Part shown: positions 21,122-32,471 of the stretch, piece by piece | Layout: every line of letters starts with the position of its first letter | Numbering within the stretch: the stretch's first letter is position 1 | Source of the DNA: Peltaster fructicola | Taxonomy: Eukaryota; Ascomycota; Dothideomycetes | NCBI GenBank assembly: GCA_001592805.2 | Contig: CP051140.1 | Span: 559,501 to 623,500 of the forward strand | DNA: 64,000 bases | Direction of reading: 5' to 3' | Position numbers and translations under genes: made by a program | The notes under the pieces: generated by a model | Seen by the model: only the letters and a program-made list of their open reading frames with translations | What the model was told of the DNA's origin: nothing | The model's database searches: none

Positions 21122-23726
21122 TCAAAGTACCTCCTGAAACTTCGTCTCTCGGCCGTGCTGCACAGCATTCTTCTGACCCACGAAGGCTGGCTCCGGTGCT
21201 GAGCTGGGGTCAACGGTATCGCGAGCCTCCTCGAAGGTCTCCTCTTCATCATCCTCCGGGTCATCCTCCAGCTTAGTTTTTGGTTCAGCACCCTTCATTC
21301 GAAGAGCTCGAGCAGCTCGTCCAGTACGTCCATCCTTGAAGTCATCCTCGTCTACTCCCGAGGATAGCGAGGAGATGTCGGCATCATCGTCGACTTCACG
21401 TCGCTTGAAGCTCGAAGGACTAATAGGTGTTTCGTCAGTACCGACTGGAGCAGGCGTAATGTCGCTTCCTGTCTGCTGCGGCAAGGTTGGAGGTTCAGTG
21501 ACACTGCTTGCGACGACAGGTGTCGGTTCAAGCTTGGCACCGGTGTGCTGTTCGTCTGCTACTGCAGCAGAACCGACCACAGGAGATGTAGCTTCTGGCT
21601 GGTGCAGCTCGTCTTCAGCATGAGACTTGCGGTTCCTCAACTTGGAGAAGAGACCTTTAATGCCTTTGCCCGATTTGCCGTGAGTGTCGTCCTCTGCGGT
21701 GGTGACATCGGCCTGATCATCGACTGCGATGGTCGCCGGCTCTGTTGCTGTGGTTGGTAGAACAGACTCTCGGACGGCGGTCTGCTCTATGACTGGCATG
21801 GTGGAGTCCTGGGTAGTACTTTGTTCTGGCATGATTTCCTCGTCGGTCACGTCTTCGTTCTTGACCTTCTCAGCGACTTCACCAAGGGTAGATCCAGCTG
21901 CAGCAGCACCAGTAACACCTTCGGCTTCGTGCTTAGCTGGATCCCTGCTCTTACGCTTCACTGACAACCGTGACAAGAACGAGCGTTTGTTGTCGCCATC
22001 GTTCTCAGCTTTCTCCTTCCTAGCCACAGCCTTTTCCTCCTCTGCGCGAAAATCAGCATATACAGATAACACAGGTAGGAACGCCATACCTTTAAATCGT
22101 TTCCACTCTTCCTTGCCCTCCTTGCTCCTCAACTTCTCCTGCTGCTTGAATCGCTCTTGCTGCTCCTTTTCTTGTCTGATCTCTTCATCACGAGCTCTGC
22201 GTCTCTCAGCATTCTCATTGATCTCATCCAGTGTTGGTTTGAGTCTCGCCTGCGCGATGGCCTCGATTTCAGCAGTGTCCATATACTTGCCTGCACCAAT
22301 GTGAGTCTTTCCACGGTTGATTTCTCGCTTTTCGGCATCCTCGGTAGCCCTCTTCTTGGCCTTAGTCTCCCACTCGTCCATCATGGCTTGTGAGACCTTG
22401 CCAGTATCCTGGAAAACTTTCGCATCCATATCGAGCATGGACTTCTGCACACGCTTCTGAGCGACAGCTAAAAGGGCATCACGATCCGTCTGCTGCTTCT
22501 TTGCGTCCACGGAAGCCAGGGCAGTGTTGAATTGGGACATCTGGTTGCGAACGCGGCGTGCTTGCTCTTCGTCATCAGAAGAGTCGAGGTCGTCTTTAGC
22601 AGCCTCACTAGAAGCACGCTTTCTCATGAAGCCAGTCATTGACAACCGCGAGCGCTGTGGATTAGCATTATAGCCATAGTACTCCCGGTAGCGCATCGTC
22701 TCAAAGTTCTTGTCGACCTTGGCGAGACGTTCTTGTGCAAGCTTGTGAGCAGCATCCTGCAGATGGATGTACCGCATAGCCTCTTGCTTGATGTCTGTTG
22801 TACCCGAAGCACGCACACTTTTCCCATCTGAGCTTCCAGGGGTCCTGTTTTGTGCTTCATACATCTGCTTGGCCATGGATACGGCAGATGCTCGCAGTGC
22901 ATCCTTGTCGCGCTTCTCTTGCAACTCGATCTCGACTGGTGGTCTCTCAGTGTACATTTCGCGATCGAGATGATCACCAATGTTCTGTATGCGAGCTGCT
23001 TGCATTGCCGCTGAATCCCAGCCATCTGGATCACGCGGAGAGGTTGTCTTAACCGAAGCGCGGTGCGATATGGTCGCAGCGTTGAGAGCATTGTATGCTG
23101 AGTTAGCAGAATCGGGGTACACTGGAGGTACAGGCGCTGGAGACGAGCCTGCTCGTTGGCGACCATTGCGCTGAGACTTAGTAGCTGCGAGAAGCGCATT
23201 GCTGCGACCATCCTTGGTGTAACCGTAGTCGAGCTGCGGGCTCAGTGTCTTGTTACGCATGGCCAACTTGGCGGCTGAGTTACCATCGGCACTCGCTGTC
23301 GGATGCCAAAGGTCCAGCTTGCCACCATCCTTGTGGGCAAGCAATGCTGCTCTAGAACCGGCCGAACTCAGTTCGGGTTGCCACAGCTCTTTCATCTTAT
23401 AGTCCTTAGCCAGCATTGCAGCTTGGCCAGCTGAGTTCGCCGTGTCGATACCATGGGTAGGATAGCTTGGAAGATCTTGTGGTCGTGCATATTTGAGAGA
23501 TGCGGCGGCGCCTAGACGCCTGGTCAGCAATGGCCGGACACAGTCAAACAACTCACTCTTCGATGACAGCTTGCCATCAGGATTGAGTACCTCGCGTGGG
23601 TTCGTGCCTCGCTCTGGATGAGTGACGTACAGAGCGGCTGTCGATGCTTGCTCCGACAGCTTGCTGTGTTTTGATGTGCCGAGGATCTGGGCATGGCGGC
23701 GCCGTTGTCAAATGCTCGCCAGACAT
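21122..23726 (-). CDS. EIS1: Eisosome protein 1 (Eis1-like); start codon out of frame
   Basis: This is a structural protein of eisosomes, the plasma-membrane furrows of fungi. The main exon is 21122-23511; exon 1 ends at 23557 and the 45-bp intron (GTGAGT, branch GCTGACC, CTAG, phase 1) links NPDGKLSSK to AAASLKYARPQDLPSYP. The family's N-terminal repeats are clear: LSEQASTAALYVTHPERGTNP, then three or more units around an Ala-Ala-Leu/Lys-Leu-Ala core (GQAAMLAKDYKM, SRAALLAHKDGG, NSAAKLAMRNKT). The middle is a long charged coiled coil (EEIRQEKEQQERFKQQEKL) and the tail is acidic and disordered. The conserved frame has no ATG in exon 1: it opens after a TGA at 23708-23710, and the only nearby ATG (23726) is one base out of phase. 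Either one nucleotide is surplus, or a further 5' exon exists. Confidence 0.85.
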
Positions 23727-24059
23727 CGTGTCGGCGCGATCTGCTGAAGGTTGTACGGAGATCTTTCGACGATAAAGTCGACGAATGCAGGAATGTTGCG
23801 CAAGGGCCGAGTATTGCTTATGAGGATGACCGGTGGTAAGGATGACGTTCTAGCTCGACTCTTGCTGAGGTTAATGACGTAGTGGTCAATTTCCAGCCAC
23901 GCGCTTCCACCATTGGTCCTTTTCGTAGCACGATGCGCAAATCATCCGTCACACAGTCTCTACGAGTATTGTTAGTGTGATGCTAGCAGAGGACAAGTAC
24001 GCTCAGCATTCATCTAGGCGTGAAGGTAACCTTGGCGGCCGCAGATTGCTCCGGCGAAC
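23727..24059. promoter_or_regulatory. shared intergenic region between divergent Eis1 and phosphatase genes
   Basis: These 333 bp between two divergently transcribed genes should hold both promoters. No defined element is recognised. Confidence 0.35.
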
Positions 24060-24893
24060 ATGTCACAGACACCAACACCACTGATCAACTTCCGCGATGT
24101 AGGCAAGACCATCAATGAGATCTCTGGCAAGCAACTGTTACAGTGTGGTCTCCTCTATCGCAGTGCACGACCCGACTACTCAGATACAGATGTGTTGAGA
24201 CGACTGCGAGAGGACTACAACATCAGAACCCTGCTCGATCTAAGGACTGATACCGAGCGGCTTCACCAACCGGTGCCAAGCTCTGAGATAGCTTCGTTAG
24301 GTCTCAACACGCGCATCGTCGACTTCAATGGGCGAGCATATACTACACAGCTGATGAAGAAGCTGACATACTTGCAATCGGCTCAGCTGATCGGCTACTA
24401 TGCTCTCGGCTATCGTAAGGAAGCCATCTCAGTGCTTGCTGAGAACGTCCTGGCCAAACGAGGACTTATAGGTCTCGCCGAGGACAGTCTCAGCTGCTGC
24501 ACCGCAGAAGTGAAAGCAGTGTTCGACCTTCTGTGCGAAGCAAGTGGCTTGCCTATCCTTGTACACTGTACGCAAGGTAAGGACCGCACAGGACTTGTCA
24601 TCCTACTCATCTTGATGCTACTCGAGATTCCTGTTCAGTTGATCGAGCAAGACTACCAGCTCAGTCAGGCTGAGCTGAAGGTAGAGCGGGAGGAACGTCT
24701 CAAGGAGATCAGATCAATCGGTCTGCCAGACTCTTTCGCTGATTGTGAGGCATCATGGGCAACCATTGTCGCACACTGGATTGAGCAGACATATGGTACT
24801 GCTGCAGCATATCTTGAGCACTGCGGCGTCAACACTGAGAAGCAGGCATACGTGGTGTCGCGCTTCATAGGCGACAAGAATGCATCGGAATGA
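24060..24893 (+). CDS. Protein tyrosine/serine phosphatase, Y_phosphatase3 (LipA/SIW14-like) family
   Basis: This is a 277-residue single-exon protein. The N-terminal INFRDVGKTINE and LLYRSARPDYS (NFRD and YRS motifs of this family) are followed by TLLDLRTDTE. The catalytic loop is HCTQGKDRTG (Cys nucleophile, Arg phosphate ligand), then helices typical of the family ending in SWATIVAHWIEQTYGTAAAYL. Members dephosphorylate phosphotyrosine, phosphoinositides or inositol pyrophosphates; which applies here is unknown. The start is the first ATG, 9 residues before the NFRD motif, matching the usual family length. Confidence 0.92.
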   Translation: MSQTPTPLINFRDVGKTINEISGKQLLQCGLLYRSARPDYSDTDVLRRLREDYNIRTLLDLRTDTERLHQPVPSSEIASLGLNTRIVDFNGRAYTTQLMKKLTYLQSAQLIGYYALGYRKEAISVLAENVLAKRGLIGLAEDSLSCCTAEVKAVFDLLCEASGLPILVHCTQGKDRTGLVILLILMLLEIPVQLIEQDYQLSQAELKVEREERLKEIRSIGLPDSFADCEASWATIVAHWIEQTYGTAAAYLEHCGVNTEKQAYVVSRFIGDKNASE

Positions 24894-25283
24894 TCTCGGC
24901 ACGATGGTATGTGGCAGGGCGCCTCAGAGCCAGGAACGCATTGTCACAAAGGTCAGCACTTTGACTTGCTTCACCTTCCGCTATCACAGCTCAGAACGAA
25001 CAACAATGCTGCTCAGCGCAGCAGCTGTACTGCCGAGGTCACACGATCACCACGACTAAACCCTGAAGAGAATGCACATTGCCCGGATAATAGCATGCTG
25101 ATTTGCTTCCCTTATACTCAATACTTCATAAAGCTGCAGAATATGCACCCTCCCAAGAATTCATAAATCCAGACAGCATGAAGAGATGCAACGCATACGT
25201 ATGTACAGTCGACTTTTCCCATGATATTCATCGCGATCAGAGCCACATAAGATCTTCGTGGTTGTGTTATGCAACAGTCTTCC
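24894..25283. other. intergenic region between convergent genes
   Basis: These 390 bp lie between the stop codons of the phosphatase and homocitrate synthase genes; only 3' untranslated sequence is expected and nothing else is seen. Confidence 0.4.
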
Positions 25284-25956
25284 TCAAGACACCTCAGCAG
25301 TTCGTTGTTTCTTAGCAGCTGGTACTGGGGCCTCCTGATCAGCGGCTGCGTCGATTTTCTTCTCTTTCTCAGCCGAGAGCTGCATCTCAGCTTTGGCGAA
25401 TTTCTTCTTCTCCTCGTTGGTAAGGGCCAACAATGGTCGCTCGTTCTCGGCCGACAAATTGTGGTGGAAGTTTCGAATGATGCTGTCAGCATCGTCAATA
25501 GCAAGTGGTCGAACATCAGCCAATGCCTTGATCTTGAGCGTGACAGACTTGATCTGAGCATCAGTCATGTCGAGACCCAATTGCTCGGATCGAGACTTGA
25601 TTGCGTTCCATCCAGTAAGTCGTGATGCAAAGTGGACGTATCTGCTCATACCAAAGTCGGTAGGGTCGATGATTTCGTATGTGGATGGGTTGTTGAGGAT
25701 GGCTTTGGCGTGGATACCAGCCTTGTGTGTGAAAGCGCAGAAACCAGTGATCGGGTTGTTGAAGGGGACGTTAATCTCGACAGCATCGGCAACCAGATCT
25801 TCAATCTCCTTGAGCTTCTCGAGCTTGTATTTGCTCTTGACATAGTCGCGATCTGCGACTATCATACGAGCCATCAATCCTCCAAGTGGTGTAATTCCGT
25901 TACGCTCGCCGATACCAATGACCGAAGTGTCAATGTGAGTAGCTCCAGCCTCAAGA

Positions 25957-25988
<32 letters not shown>

Positions 25989-26844
25989 ATCGTCGTGGAA
26001 GTGTGTCTCGATGTCGCAGCTGACAACACCTCGAAGCGTTCGCACGAGATCGTATACTTGTCGTGGTGTTGCACATCTACTCATTGTCAGTGAGAAGAAT
26101 TAGCCTCTTCCATATGCACTCACCCAACAGTGTCGGCGATACCAACACGGTTGACACCGACCTTGTCAACAGCGCTGTAGATTGACAGCAAATCGACCAG
26201 GTCACTTCGGAATGAATCCTCTGAACTGAATCGAATCTCCTTGCCTTGTGACTTGACGTACTCGATAACCTCGATGGCAGTGTTCTTGATATATGTCATA
26301 TCCTTGCCGTGGCTGTGTTGCATGAGGTGACTGCTGGTTCCTATCACCACGTCGACTCCATCAACACCAGTCGCGACGGCCATGCGAGCGTCGTTCATGT
26401 TGCATCTAACGTGTGTCAAAATCTTAGCCTTGAGGCCCAGTTTGCAGATAGCTTCACAGTCCAGCCTTGATTGCTCACTCGCAGCAGGAGATGTGAGCTC
26501 AATGTAGTCAACACCAAAGTCATCCAAAGCTCTTGCAATCTTGATCTTGGTCTCTGTATCGAAGAAGGCGTTGGCGAACTGCTCACCCTCTCGGAGTGTA
26601 CTCTCGATAATCTTGAACTTGGAAACATTGCTCAGGTAGTCCTGGACTGGTGCGTATGGGTTGCTCGCTTGTGGTCGTGAGTTCTGGTTTGTCTTGAAGC
26701 CTCTGTATTGCGTCAGTGTGATGCAGACAACGACCTCAAGGAGACGTACTTGAAGCCATCGACGTTGCCATTGCTGCCGTTGGCATGTCCATTGGTGTGG
26801 CCATTGGCGTGACCATTGGATTCACCGTCTGGCACTGGACACAT
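25284..26844 (-). CDS. LYS20: Homocitrate synthase (lysine biosynthesis)
   Basis: It condenses acetyl-CoA and 2-oxoglutarate to homocitrate, the first committed step of the fungal alpha-aminoadipate lysine pathway. Exons are 26750-26844, 26124-26702 and 25284-26076; both introns are 47 bp (GTACGT...ATACAG and GTGAGT...GAGTAG). The 488-residue protein starts with a low-complexity tail of repeated NGHANG-like units. The HMGL-like TIM barrel follows: [17 protein letters not shown] (divalent metal and catalytic Arg/Glu), [30 protein letters not shown], the metal-ligand segment [15 protein letters not shown] (HxH) and [11 protein letters not shown]. The C-terminus has a basic stretch AAKKQRT that could be a nuclear signal, and yeast Lys20 is indeed found in the nucleus as well as in mitochondria. 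Feedback regulation by lysine is known for the family but cannot be seen here. Confidence 0.96.
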
Positions 26845-27434
26845 GGTAGTTTGTGTTGCTCAGTAACAGATTGGTCTTGCAAGTGCGGTTTATGTGTTGT
26901 GTATGTGTGTACGGAAAGCTATTTCTGGAGGAAGGTGAGAGTGAGGATGTGCGTCGTTTTGGGGTGAGTGAGGAAGGTAGAAGAAAACAGCGGCAGTTTG
27001 CCCTTGAGTCACTTATAGCTTTCACAAGCGAGGTTTGTGTGCAAGTGTGACGAATAGTCAGAGGTGTAAAAGTTAAACATGAGTTGCAACAGGCCCAGGG
27101 CTGGATTTTCTCCGCGATCGGCCAAAAGACTGTTTCACACACACACACCAAGCCTCGACCGAGGCGACATCCCTCAGCTATAGTGATGGTAGCTACGCCA
27201 TTGTTTGATGTTGTTGCCATTACTGTCCAGCAGAGCACGCTTATGGCAATGACCAGTTGTGGAGTTATATAAGTACAGTGTGAGGGTCTCTACCCTGGAA
27301 GCCATCAAAGGCATGCTTTCCTTCACTACAGCAAGACACCCACAACAGAATGTGGTAAGCATCTATGCATGATGCAGCTTACCATGACTCCCGCCAACGC
27401 TATGCATGCAAGATCCATGGCGAGTTGCTCTAAC
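26845..27434. other. intergenic region with CA microsatellite
   Basis: This is the promoter side of the homocitrate synthase gene and the 3' side of the Nudix gene. A short CA-dinucleotide run lies at about 27136-27149. No gene is supported. Confidence 0.4.
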
Positions 27435-27969
27435 TCAGCCTCTTCTGACGCTACTTCGTTCCAAGGCTTCGAGCAATTCTGGTCTCTCCTTCAGAAGCTC
27501 TCTCGCTTCCTGATAAGACATCCATTGCCTGGCACGTTTATGCGACTCTGGCCATTGGTCTGCCTCTCTTGTAACTTTGACCTGGAAGAAGCGATACTGA
27601 GCTCGTGGAGCATGCTCTCCATGCTTCTTGATCTGCTCTTCTGTTCGTCGTTCATCAATCACTCCGAGATCCTTGTCAATCGTCGTCTCAATCCCAGCTT
27701 CTTCCCAGGCTTCTCGTTTTGCGGCATCTTCTTGTGTAGCCTCATCCGCCTCCCAGCCACCTTTTGGCAAGACCCATCCTTTCCTTCGAGAACTCTGGAT
27801 GAGGAGAACTTGTGTGTTGTCGCTGGATACTGGGACTACGCCTGCGACGAGACGCTCACCGCCTGCGCCGTATCTGAAGTTGGAATCAGTACTAGCAGAT
27901 GTCGACCACGGTAGCATCCTATTACCTTTGCTTGTCACGGCCAACACGAGAATGCATTGGCAGCGCCAT
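27435..27969 (-). CDS. Nudix hydrolase, diphosphoinositol polyphosphate phosphohydrolase type (Ddp1/Aps1-like)
   Basis: The exons are 27926-27969 and 27435-27873 with a 52-bp intron (GTAATA...TTCAG, phase 2). The tiny first exon supplies the conserved start HSRVGRDKQR joined to YGAGGERLVAGVVP. The Nudix box covers GGWEADEATQEDAAKREAWEE followed by AGIE, with all key residues (GX5EX7REUXEEXGU). The product has 160 residues, the usual size for the Ddp1/Aps1 group, which hydrolyses inositol pyrophosphates and diadenosine polyphosphates. The motif RRKGWVLPKGGWE matches that subgroup. A second ATG four codons in (MHSRVG) could also serve. The upstream region is shared with the divergent ATE1 gene. 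Confidence 0.92.
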
Positions 27970-28986
27970 AGACGCGACTGCTAGATCTGTTGAAGACTCG
28001 AAGTCTTTGGGCCTTTTGCTGGATGGAGCGAGTCTGGATGGAAGAGGAGAGGTGGTTCTTGAGCACTCGAGAAATGCTTTGATATTGGTGAGCACGTGTG
28101 CGGTCTAAAGTGACTGCTGCTAGATCGAAGTTCGAACTCAATGTCCTTTGATCCGGGACGATGGACGCGAGGAAGATGACCTAAACAGATGAATTGGTCG
28201 AGAGTGAATGCTCGACATGATTCTGAAGGGGAAATTCAGGTGAATGTGTGCGAGGACGACATGGGCAAATGTGACATAGAAATAGCGTTAGGTCTACTTC
28301 GCGGAAAGGAACCCAAGGATGAAGTGGCACGCGAGCTGCAGCGCGGCGGCCTCGATGCTGAGCGGCAGTGGATACCTCTCTCTTTTCGAGTCCGGCAATC
28401 TTCTGCTTTTCACTTTGCCATTTCTCTCCTGCTAGTCCAGTGAGTAAATCTGGTAGATCGACAACTCTGTCCTCTGCCTCGCACTGATGGTGATCCACCG
28501 GCTGCCTTCCGGATTGAGATGAGAGGTTGCTCGAGGAGGGCGTTGCTGACATGAGAATGATGTGCCGTGCATGAACCTGAAGAATTATTTGAATATGCTG
28601 CACCCCATGCTTCTGCACGACGAGAGATGGCCACCTCATTGGATCAAGTCAGCGCACGTTTTTGACTCCCACGCTGGCAACGTGTGCCCGGTGGAATCTC
28701 GTTCTCACGTAATTAGGACAGAGCATAGGTTGAGCAGAAGAATCGAGATGGCGTGGGATCTGTGCAGGCCGTAGATTATCTCGAGCTTCCGTCCATGTGC
28801 TGAGCTGCAAATGTCACCAAGAGATACGATCTTCGTTGCCTCCGCTGATTGGGTGATGACGACCTCGCTGCTCAACATGACCACTCTTCTGACTACCATC
28901 GCCGCCACAACGACAACAGCGTTCATCACTCGGCAAGCACGCTGTACGACACCGATCGCTGATGTCTCCGAACGAGGCTCGTCGCC
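27970..28986. other. 1-kb intergenic region between divergent Nudix and ATE1 genes
   Basis: No frame with a recognisable domain is found (longest about 152 codons, minus, 28181-28639, no motif and broken by poor start context). It presumably contains both promoters. Confidence 0.4.
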
Positions 28987-30603
28987 ATGACTTTGCCGCA
29001 CGCGACGCTACTCCGCCCGATAGGTAGAGTGCAGGCCCGGTCTTCCAGCCTGTGGGACAAAGCTCAACTGAACTCATCTAGGCTATCAGACTGGCGATTG
29101 TGGTTACTGCAAGTCTGAAGAGTCTGGTCAGCGGACAACACAGTCTCGTACGTGCTTCCCGACCTCATCAATCTGCATCCAGTCGTCTCACGTCAAAGGC
29201 AGCCAAGCAAACGAATCGACTGACAGCAGCCAAGGTGCCTCCTACTATGTCATAGCAAATACACTGCTCCCTGAACATTACCAAGTCTTGATGGACCGAG
29301 GATGGCGCAGGTATGGCACTCCTGTCTTGAATCATAGCATCTCATTGTCTCAAGATCAGGCACCCTACTATACCTTCCCGACCTTGCCAGATCATGCTGT
29401 CCTCACTACACAATCAGGTGAGGAGCAATTGGTAGCGGATCGCGAGTACTGACGGGCATCGAGACTGCCGGCAGCCGAATTCCATCCCAGTCGTGACCAG
29501 CGACAAACACTGAATCGATGGAACCGATTCATTCTCGGCGAGAAGTACATCAGAGATGACGCAGTCCTATACCCCAAGTCGAAGGAGTCGGTACCTGCAC
29601 ACTATCTGGATGAAGCTGACGAGTTCTAGGGAGAAGAAACGGGCAAATATCTTCGATCTACACAGGACCATTCACGAAAGCGAGTCAACCAACATCAAAG
29701 CCGGCCTCGAAGCGGACCACAATCTGCAGGTAATTCTGGAGCCAGACGAGTACACAGAAGAGAAGTTCATGCTCTTCTCAGACTATCAACAACATGTCCA
29801 CCACGAATCCGCAGATGAGATCACGCGGCAAGGATTTAAGAGGTTTTTGTGTTCATCTCCACTACATCGCAGTACAGCATCTGGGAAAGCACTCGGCAGC
29901 TATCATCAGTGCTATCGTTTAAACGGCAGACTTATCGCCATGAGCGTCCTGGATCTTCTGCCTCATGCCGTCAGTGGCGTCTACTTCATCTATCACCGCG
30001 ATGTGGAACCGTGGAGTATGGGCAAGCTATCAGCATTACGAGAGGCAGCACTAGCTGGAGAAGGAGGCTATGACTTCTACTACATGGGATACTATATCCA
30101 CGGCTGTGCAAAGATGAGGTACAAGGGCACGTACAAACAGCAGTATGTGCTCGACCACGAGACCCTCGAATGGGATCCTTTGAACGATGAGATGCGCAGC
30201 CTCATGGAAAGAGGCACTGTCGTGAGCATGTCTGCAGAGAAGCGGAAGAACATCGAGCAACCTGCAACGACCGTCAGCTGGACACTTCCTAACGCCGTTG
30301 ATGCGGTCGCTTCCGGCAGATCGCTCCTCGACATCGGAATGCCAGGAGTGCTGTCCCTTACGAAGCTCGAAACATCCGTAGACCTGGCAGCTGTCAAAGT
30401 CTTGCTTGGTCATGGTCGATTCCATGCGATCTCGGTTCGTGCTGGACGACCCGTCTAGACCTCGCTAACCTTCGCAGGACCTCGTCGCATGGGAGGAGGG
30501 CTCGGAGCTAGACTCTACAAGCATCAAAGGCATAGTCGCAGAGTACGCCGCGTGTGTTGGACCTTCAATCGCCCCTGAAGCAATCATCGACTTCTCGCGG
30601 TAG
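28987..30603 (+). CDS. ATE1: Arginyl-tRNA--protein transferase
   Basis: It transfers Arg from Arg-tRNA to acidic N-termini, marking proteins for the Arg/N-degron pathway. I read six exons: 28987-29023, 29082-29310, 29355-29417, 29464-29590, 29634-30434 and 30478-30603, with introns of 43-58 bp; the sum is 460 codons. Landmarks are PIGYQTGDCGYCKS (residues 11-24), ARSCCPHYTIR (Cys103-Cys104), QTLNRWNRFILGE, KRFLCSSPLHR, SYHQCYRLNGRLIA and GKLSALREAAL. The N-terminal CxxC plus Cys-Cys set is the conserved cluster reported to bind an Fe-S centre in this family. The last exon gives DLVAWEEGSELDS, the expected C-terminus. Exon 2 has about 17 more residues than usual after the CxxC; a 51-bp in-frame segment (29149-29199, GTACGT...AAAG) may be a retained or unrecognised intron. 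Confidence 0.93.
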
Positions 30604-30915
30604 CTAGAAATCAATTGTAGTGATGGTTGTCCCATGCCGATGGGCTTGACCAACATGTCGTGGTCTGAAGCTTATGCAAGCCCTTGCTTATACTTCTGCA
30701 ATGTTTTGTGGTCATGCGTACACTCTTTGCATGATGGCTTGCCGTCCAGCTGGCCACTGTCTGTGTGTCCATGCTCAACGGGCACAGCCCTTAGTGCCCA
30801 TGTCTGCCGCCTGGCTACAGAACCAATGACAGCTGCGTTACAGGCCCAGCCACCTCATCAGCTTCACTTTTGACAGCTGCACCCAAAGATGTGGATCTAG
30901 TGATGCCAGCTATCC
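30604..30915. other. intergenic region
   Basis: These 312 bp lie between ATE1 and ATG10, both on the plus strand. Apart from probable 3' and promoter sequence nothing is seen. Confidence 0.35.
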
Positions 30916-31561
30916 ATGTCTATCTCGGAAACAGAGTTTGTCCAAGGATGTGAGTTGCTGTCGCGTGCATGGGAAGTGTCGCCACCAGACAATGAATGGC
31001 GCGCTTGTGTCTTGATGAGAGAGGTGAGTACAAGTGCTGGCATACAGGGACGATAGTGACATAGACGAGTCCAAGTCTACATGGCTTCGCATCGAAAGAC
31101 TAGTCGCTCTGGAACAGAGTGCGCTGCCTGCCGAAGGAGAGATTGATGTGGAAGAAGTGGACGAAGAGAGACTTGAGCCTGTCCCACAGCTTGCTCGATC
31201 AGTCCTTGTCCAGTACGACATCGTCTACTCGCAGACCTACAGAGTTCCTGTCCTCTACCTCCGCACTCTCGAAACATCGCAATCGCTGGATGAGTTGTAC
31301 AGCATGCTGATCCGTGCTAGCTCGGAGACTGAGCTGCGAAGTGTCGGTGTGCTTGGAGCCCTGAGCTTGGTCGACCATCCTGTCCACGGAAGCCCGGTAT
31401 ATATGGTACATCCTTGCAGAACGCAAGAAGCCATGCGTGACGTCCTGGGCGAAGTTGACGTCCAGCCATTGCGCTACCTGCTGCTGTGTATAGGTCTGAT
31501 CGGTGGCCACGTCGGTCTGACAATTTCTTCAGCATTGATAGCGTCAAATCCGCAGGTGTGA
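30916..31561 (+). CDS. ATG10: Autophagy E2-like enzyme Atg10
   Basis: It conjugates Atg12 to Atg5 during autophagosome formation. Exons are 30916-31023 and 31070-31561, with a 46-bp intron (GTGAGT...GACGAG, phase 0). The acceptor is the third AG after the donor; the two earlier ones are out of frame or too close to the branch. The join links RACVLMRE to SKSTWLRIERL, as in the family. The product has 199 residues. The catalytic region is VDHPVHGSPVYMVHPCRTQ with the active Cys in HPC, followed by YLLLCIGLIGGHVGL, the usual C-terminal helix of Atg10. An acidic linker (GEIDVEEVDEERLE) precedes the central sheet YDIVYSQTYRVPVLYL. Confidence 0.9.
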
Positions 31562-31607
31562 TAAGTTTTGAACGAGCCATCTTAGCACTCCAAAATCGAT
31601 CCTTGAC

Positions 31608-32246
31608 TCAATCGTCATCACTCATGTCCATTTCGCCTTCTCCGTCATCGTCCTCGTCCATCGATACTTCTTCATCGCTCTCCTCACGTGCTCTTTTCAC
31701 ACCCTGAGGGCTGGGAGCACCCTGAGGAATCGAGGGTGGCGCAGCGAGGTTACTAACCGTTGGTGCTTTGGGGAAGTCGACGGGGCCCGTTGGCAGTCCA
31801 GGAGGAGGACCTGGTAACGCAATCGACGTTGTGGCACCTGGCGGAGGTGGAAATGTATTGCTTGCAGCTTGCTCCTCTGCGGGAGGTGCTACTTCAAAGA
31901 CTCCGGTCATCTTTTGCAATGTATGGCTGCGCGCCTTTGCATAGCTGATTCTCTACAAGAAGGTCAGCTTGCACTGCAGCCAAACTGCTTCACTCACCAT
32001 TTCTCGACCAAAGAAGTCAAATCCCTGACAAGCTCGCATTGCTTGTGTCGCAGTCTGCACATCTCGGAAGAGAACATGTGCCTGACCACGCATTCTGCGC
32101 GTCTTCATTGCGGTCACGTCGAGTACAGATCCATGTGTCGAAAAGAGCATGTACAATGCTCGGCGAAGATCTTCCTTGTGTAGTTGCTGAGGGAGATTCT
32201 GTATGTAGAGCGACTGCGCCGGCGGCATTCGCTGCTCAAGTGCCAT
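31608..32246 (-). CDS. MSL1: U2 snRNP B'' / U1A-type RNA-binding protein
   Basis: The exons are 31998-32246 and 31608-31952, with a 45-bp intron (GTGAGT...TTGTAG, phase 0) joining GREM to RISYAKARSHT. The 197-residue protein has one RRM: RNP2 LYIQNL near residue 13, and RNP1-like RGQAHVLF near residue 54, then the helix QAMRACQGFDFFGREM. The C-terminal half is Pro-rich and ends in an acidic tail (SMDEDDDGEGEMDMSDDD). U2B'' binds U2 snRNA stem-loop IV with U2A' in the spliceosome. Fungi with a single U1A/U2B''-type RRM use it in U2, hence the name, but a U1A role is not excluded. It is divergent to the ARPC1 gene with only 225 bp between start codons. Confidence 0.88.
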
Positions 32247-32471
32247 ATCGAGCGACTGTGTTATGATGATGAGACCTCCCGAGATATGAGAGCACGTTTG
32301 CACGAAGAACAATCTTTCTGGTGGAAGGTGTAACGAGAATATACGCGATCTGCAGCCCGCGCGTGGAGCTTGCGTCAGTGCCAAGACCTGGTCGCCTACA
32401 ACTGACCAGCTCAGCAATACCCACCATCGCACAGCAACAACAGTCGAGACCTCACCCCTCCTGTGAATGCC
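32247..32471. promoter_or_regulatory. compact bidirectional promoter between U2B'' and ARPC1 genes
   Basis: Only 225 bp separate the two start codons, so the two housekeeping genes must share promoter sequence. No specific site is recognised. Confidence 0.5.

Noticed and set aside
27136-27149. A regulatory repeat (CA run)
   Set aside because: It is a short dinucleotide run of a kind common by chance; nothing links it to control of the lysine gene.
28181-28639. A 152-codon minus-strand frame
   Set aside because: No motif, an untypical composition, and overlapping frames on the other strand; no splice-joined extension was found.
31024-31064. A 41-bp intron in ATG10 ending at ATAG
   Set aside because: It shifts the frame and hits a stop after 12 codons; the next AG (GACGAG) gives the family sequence.
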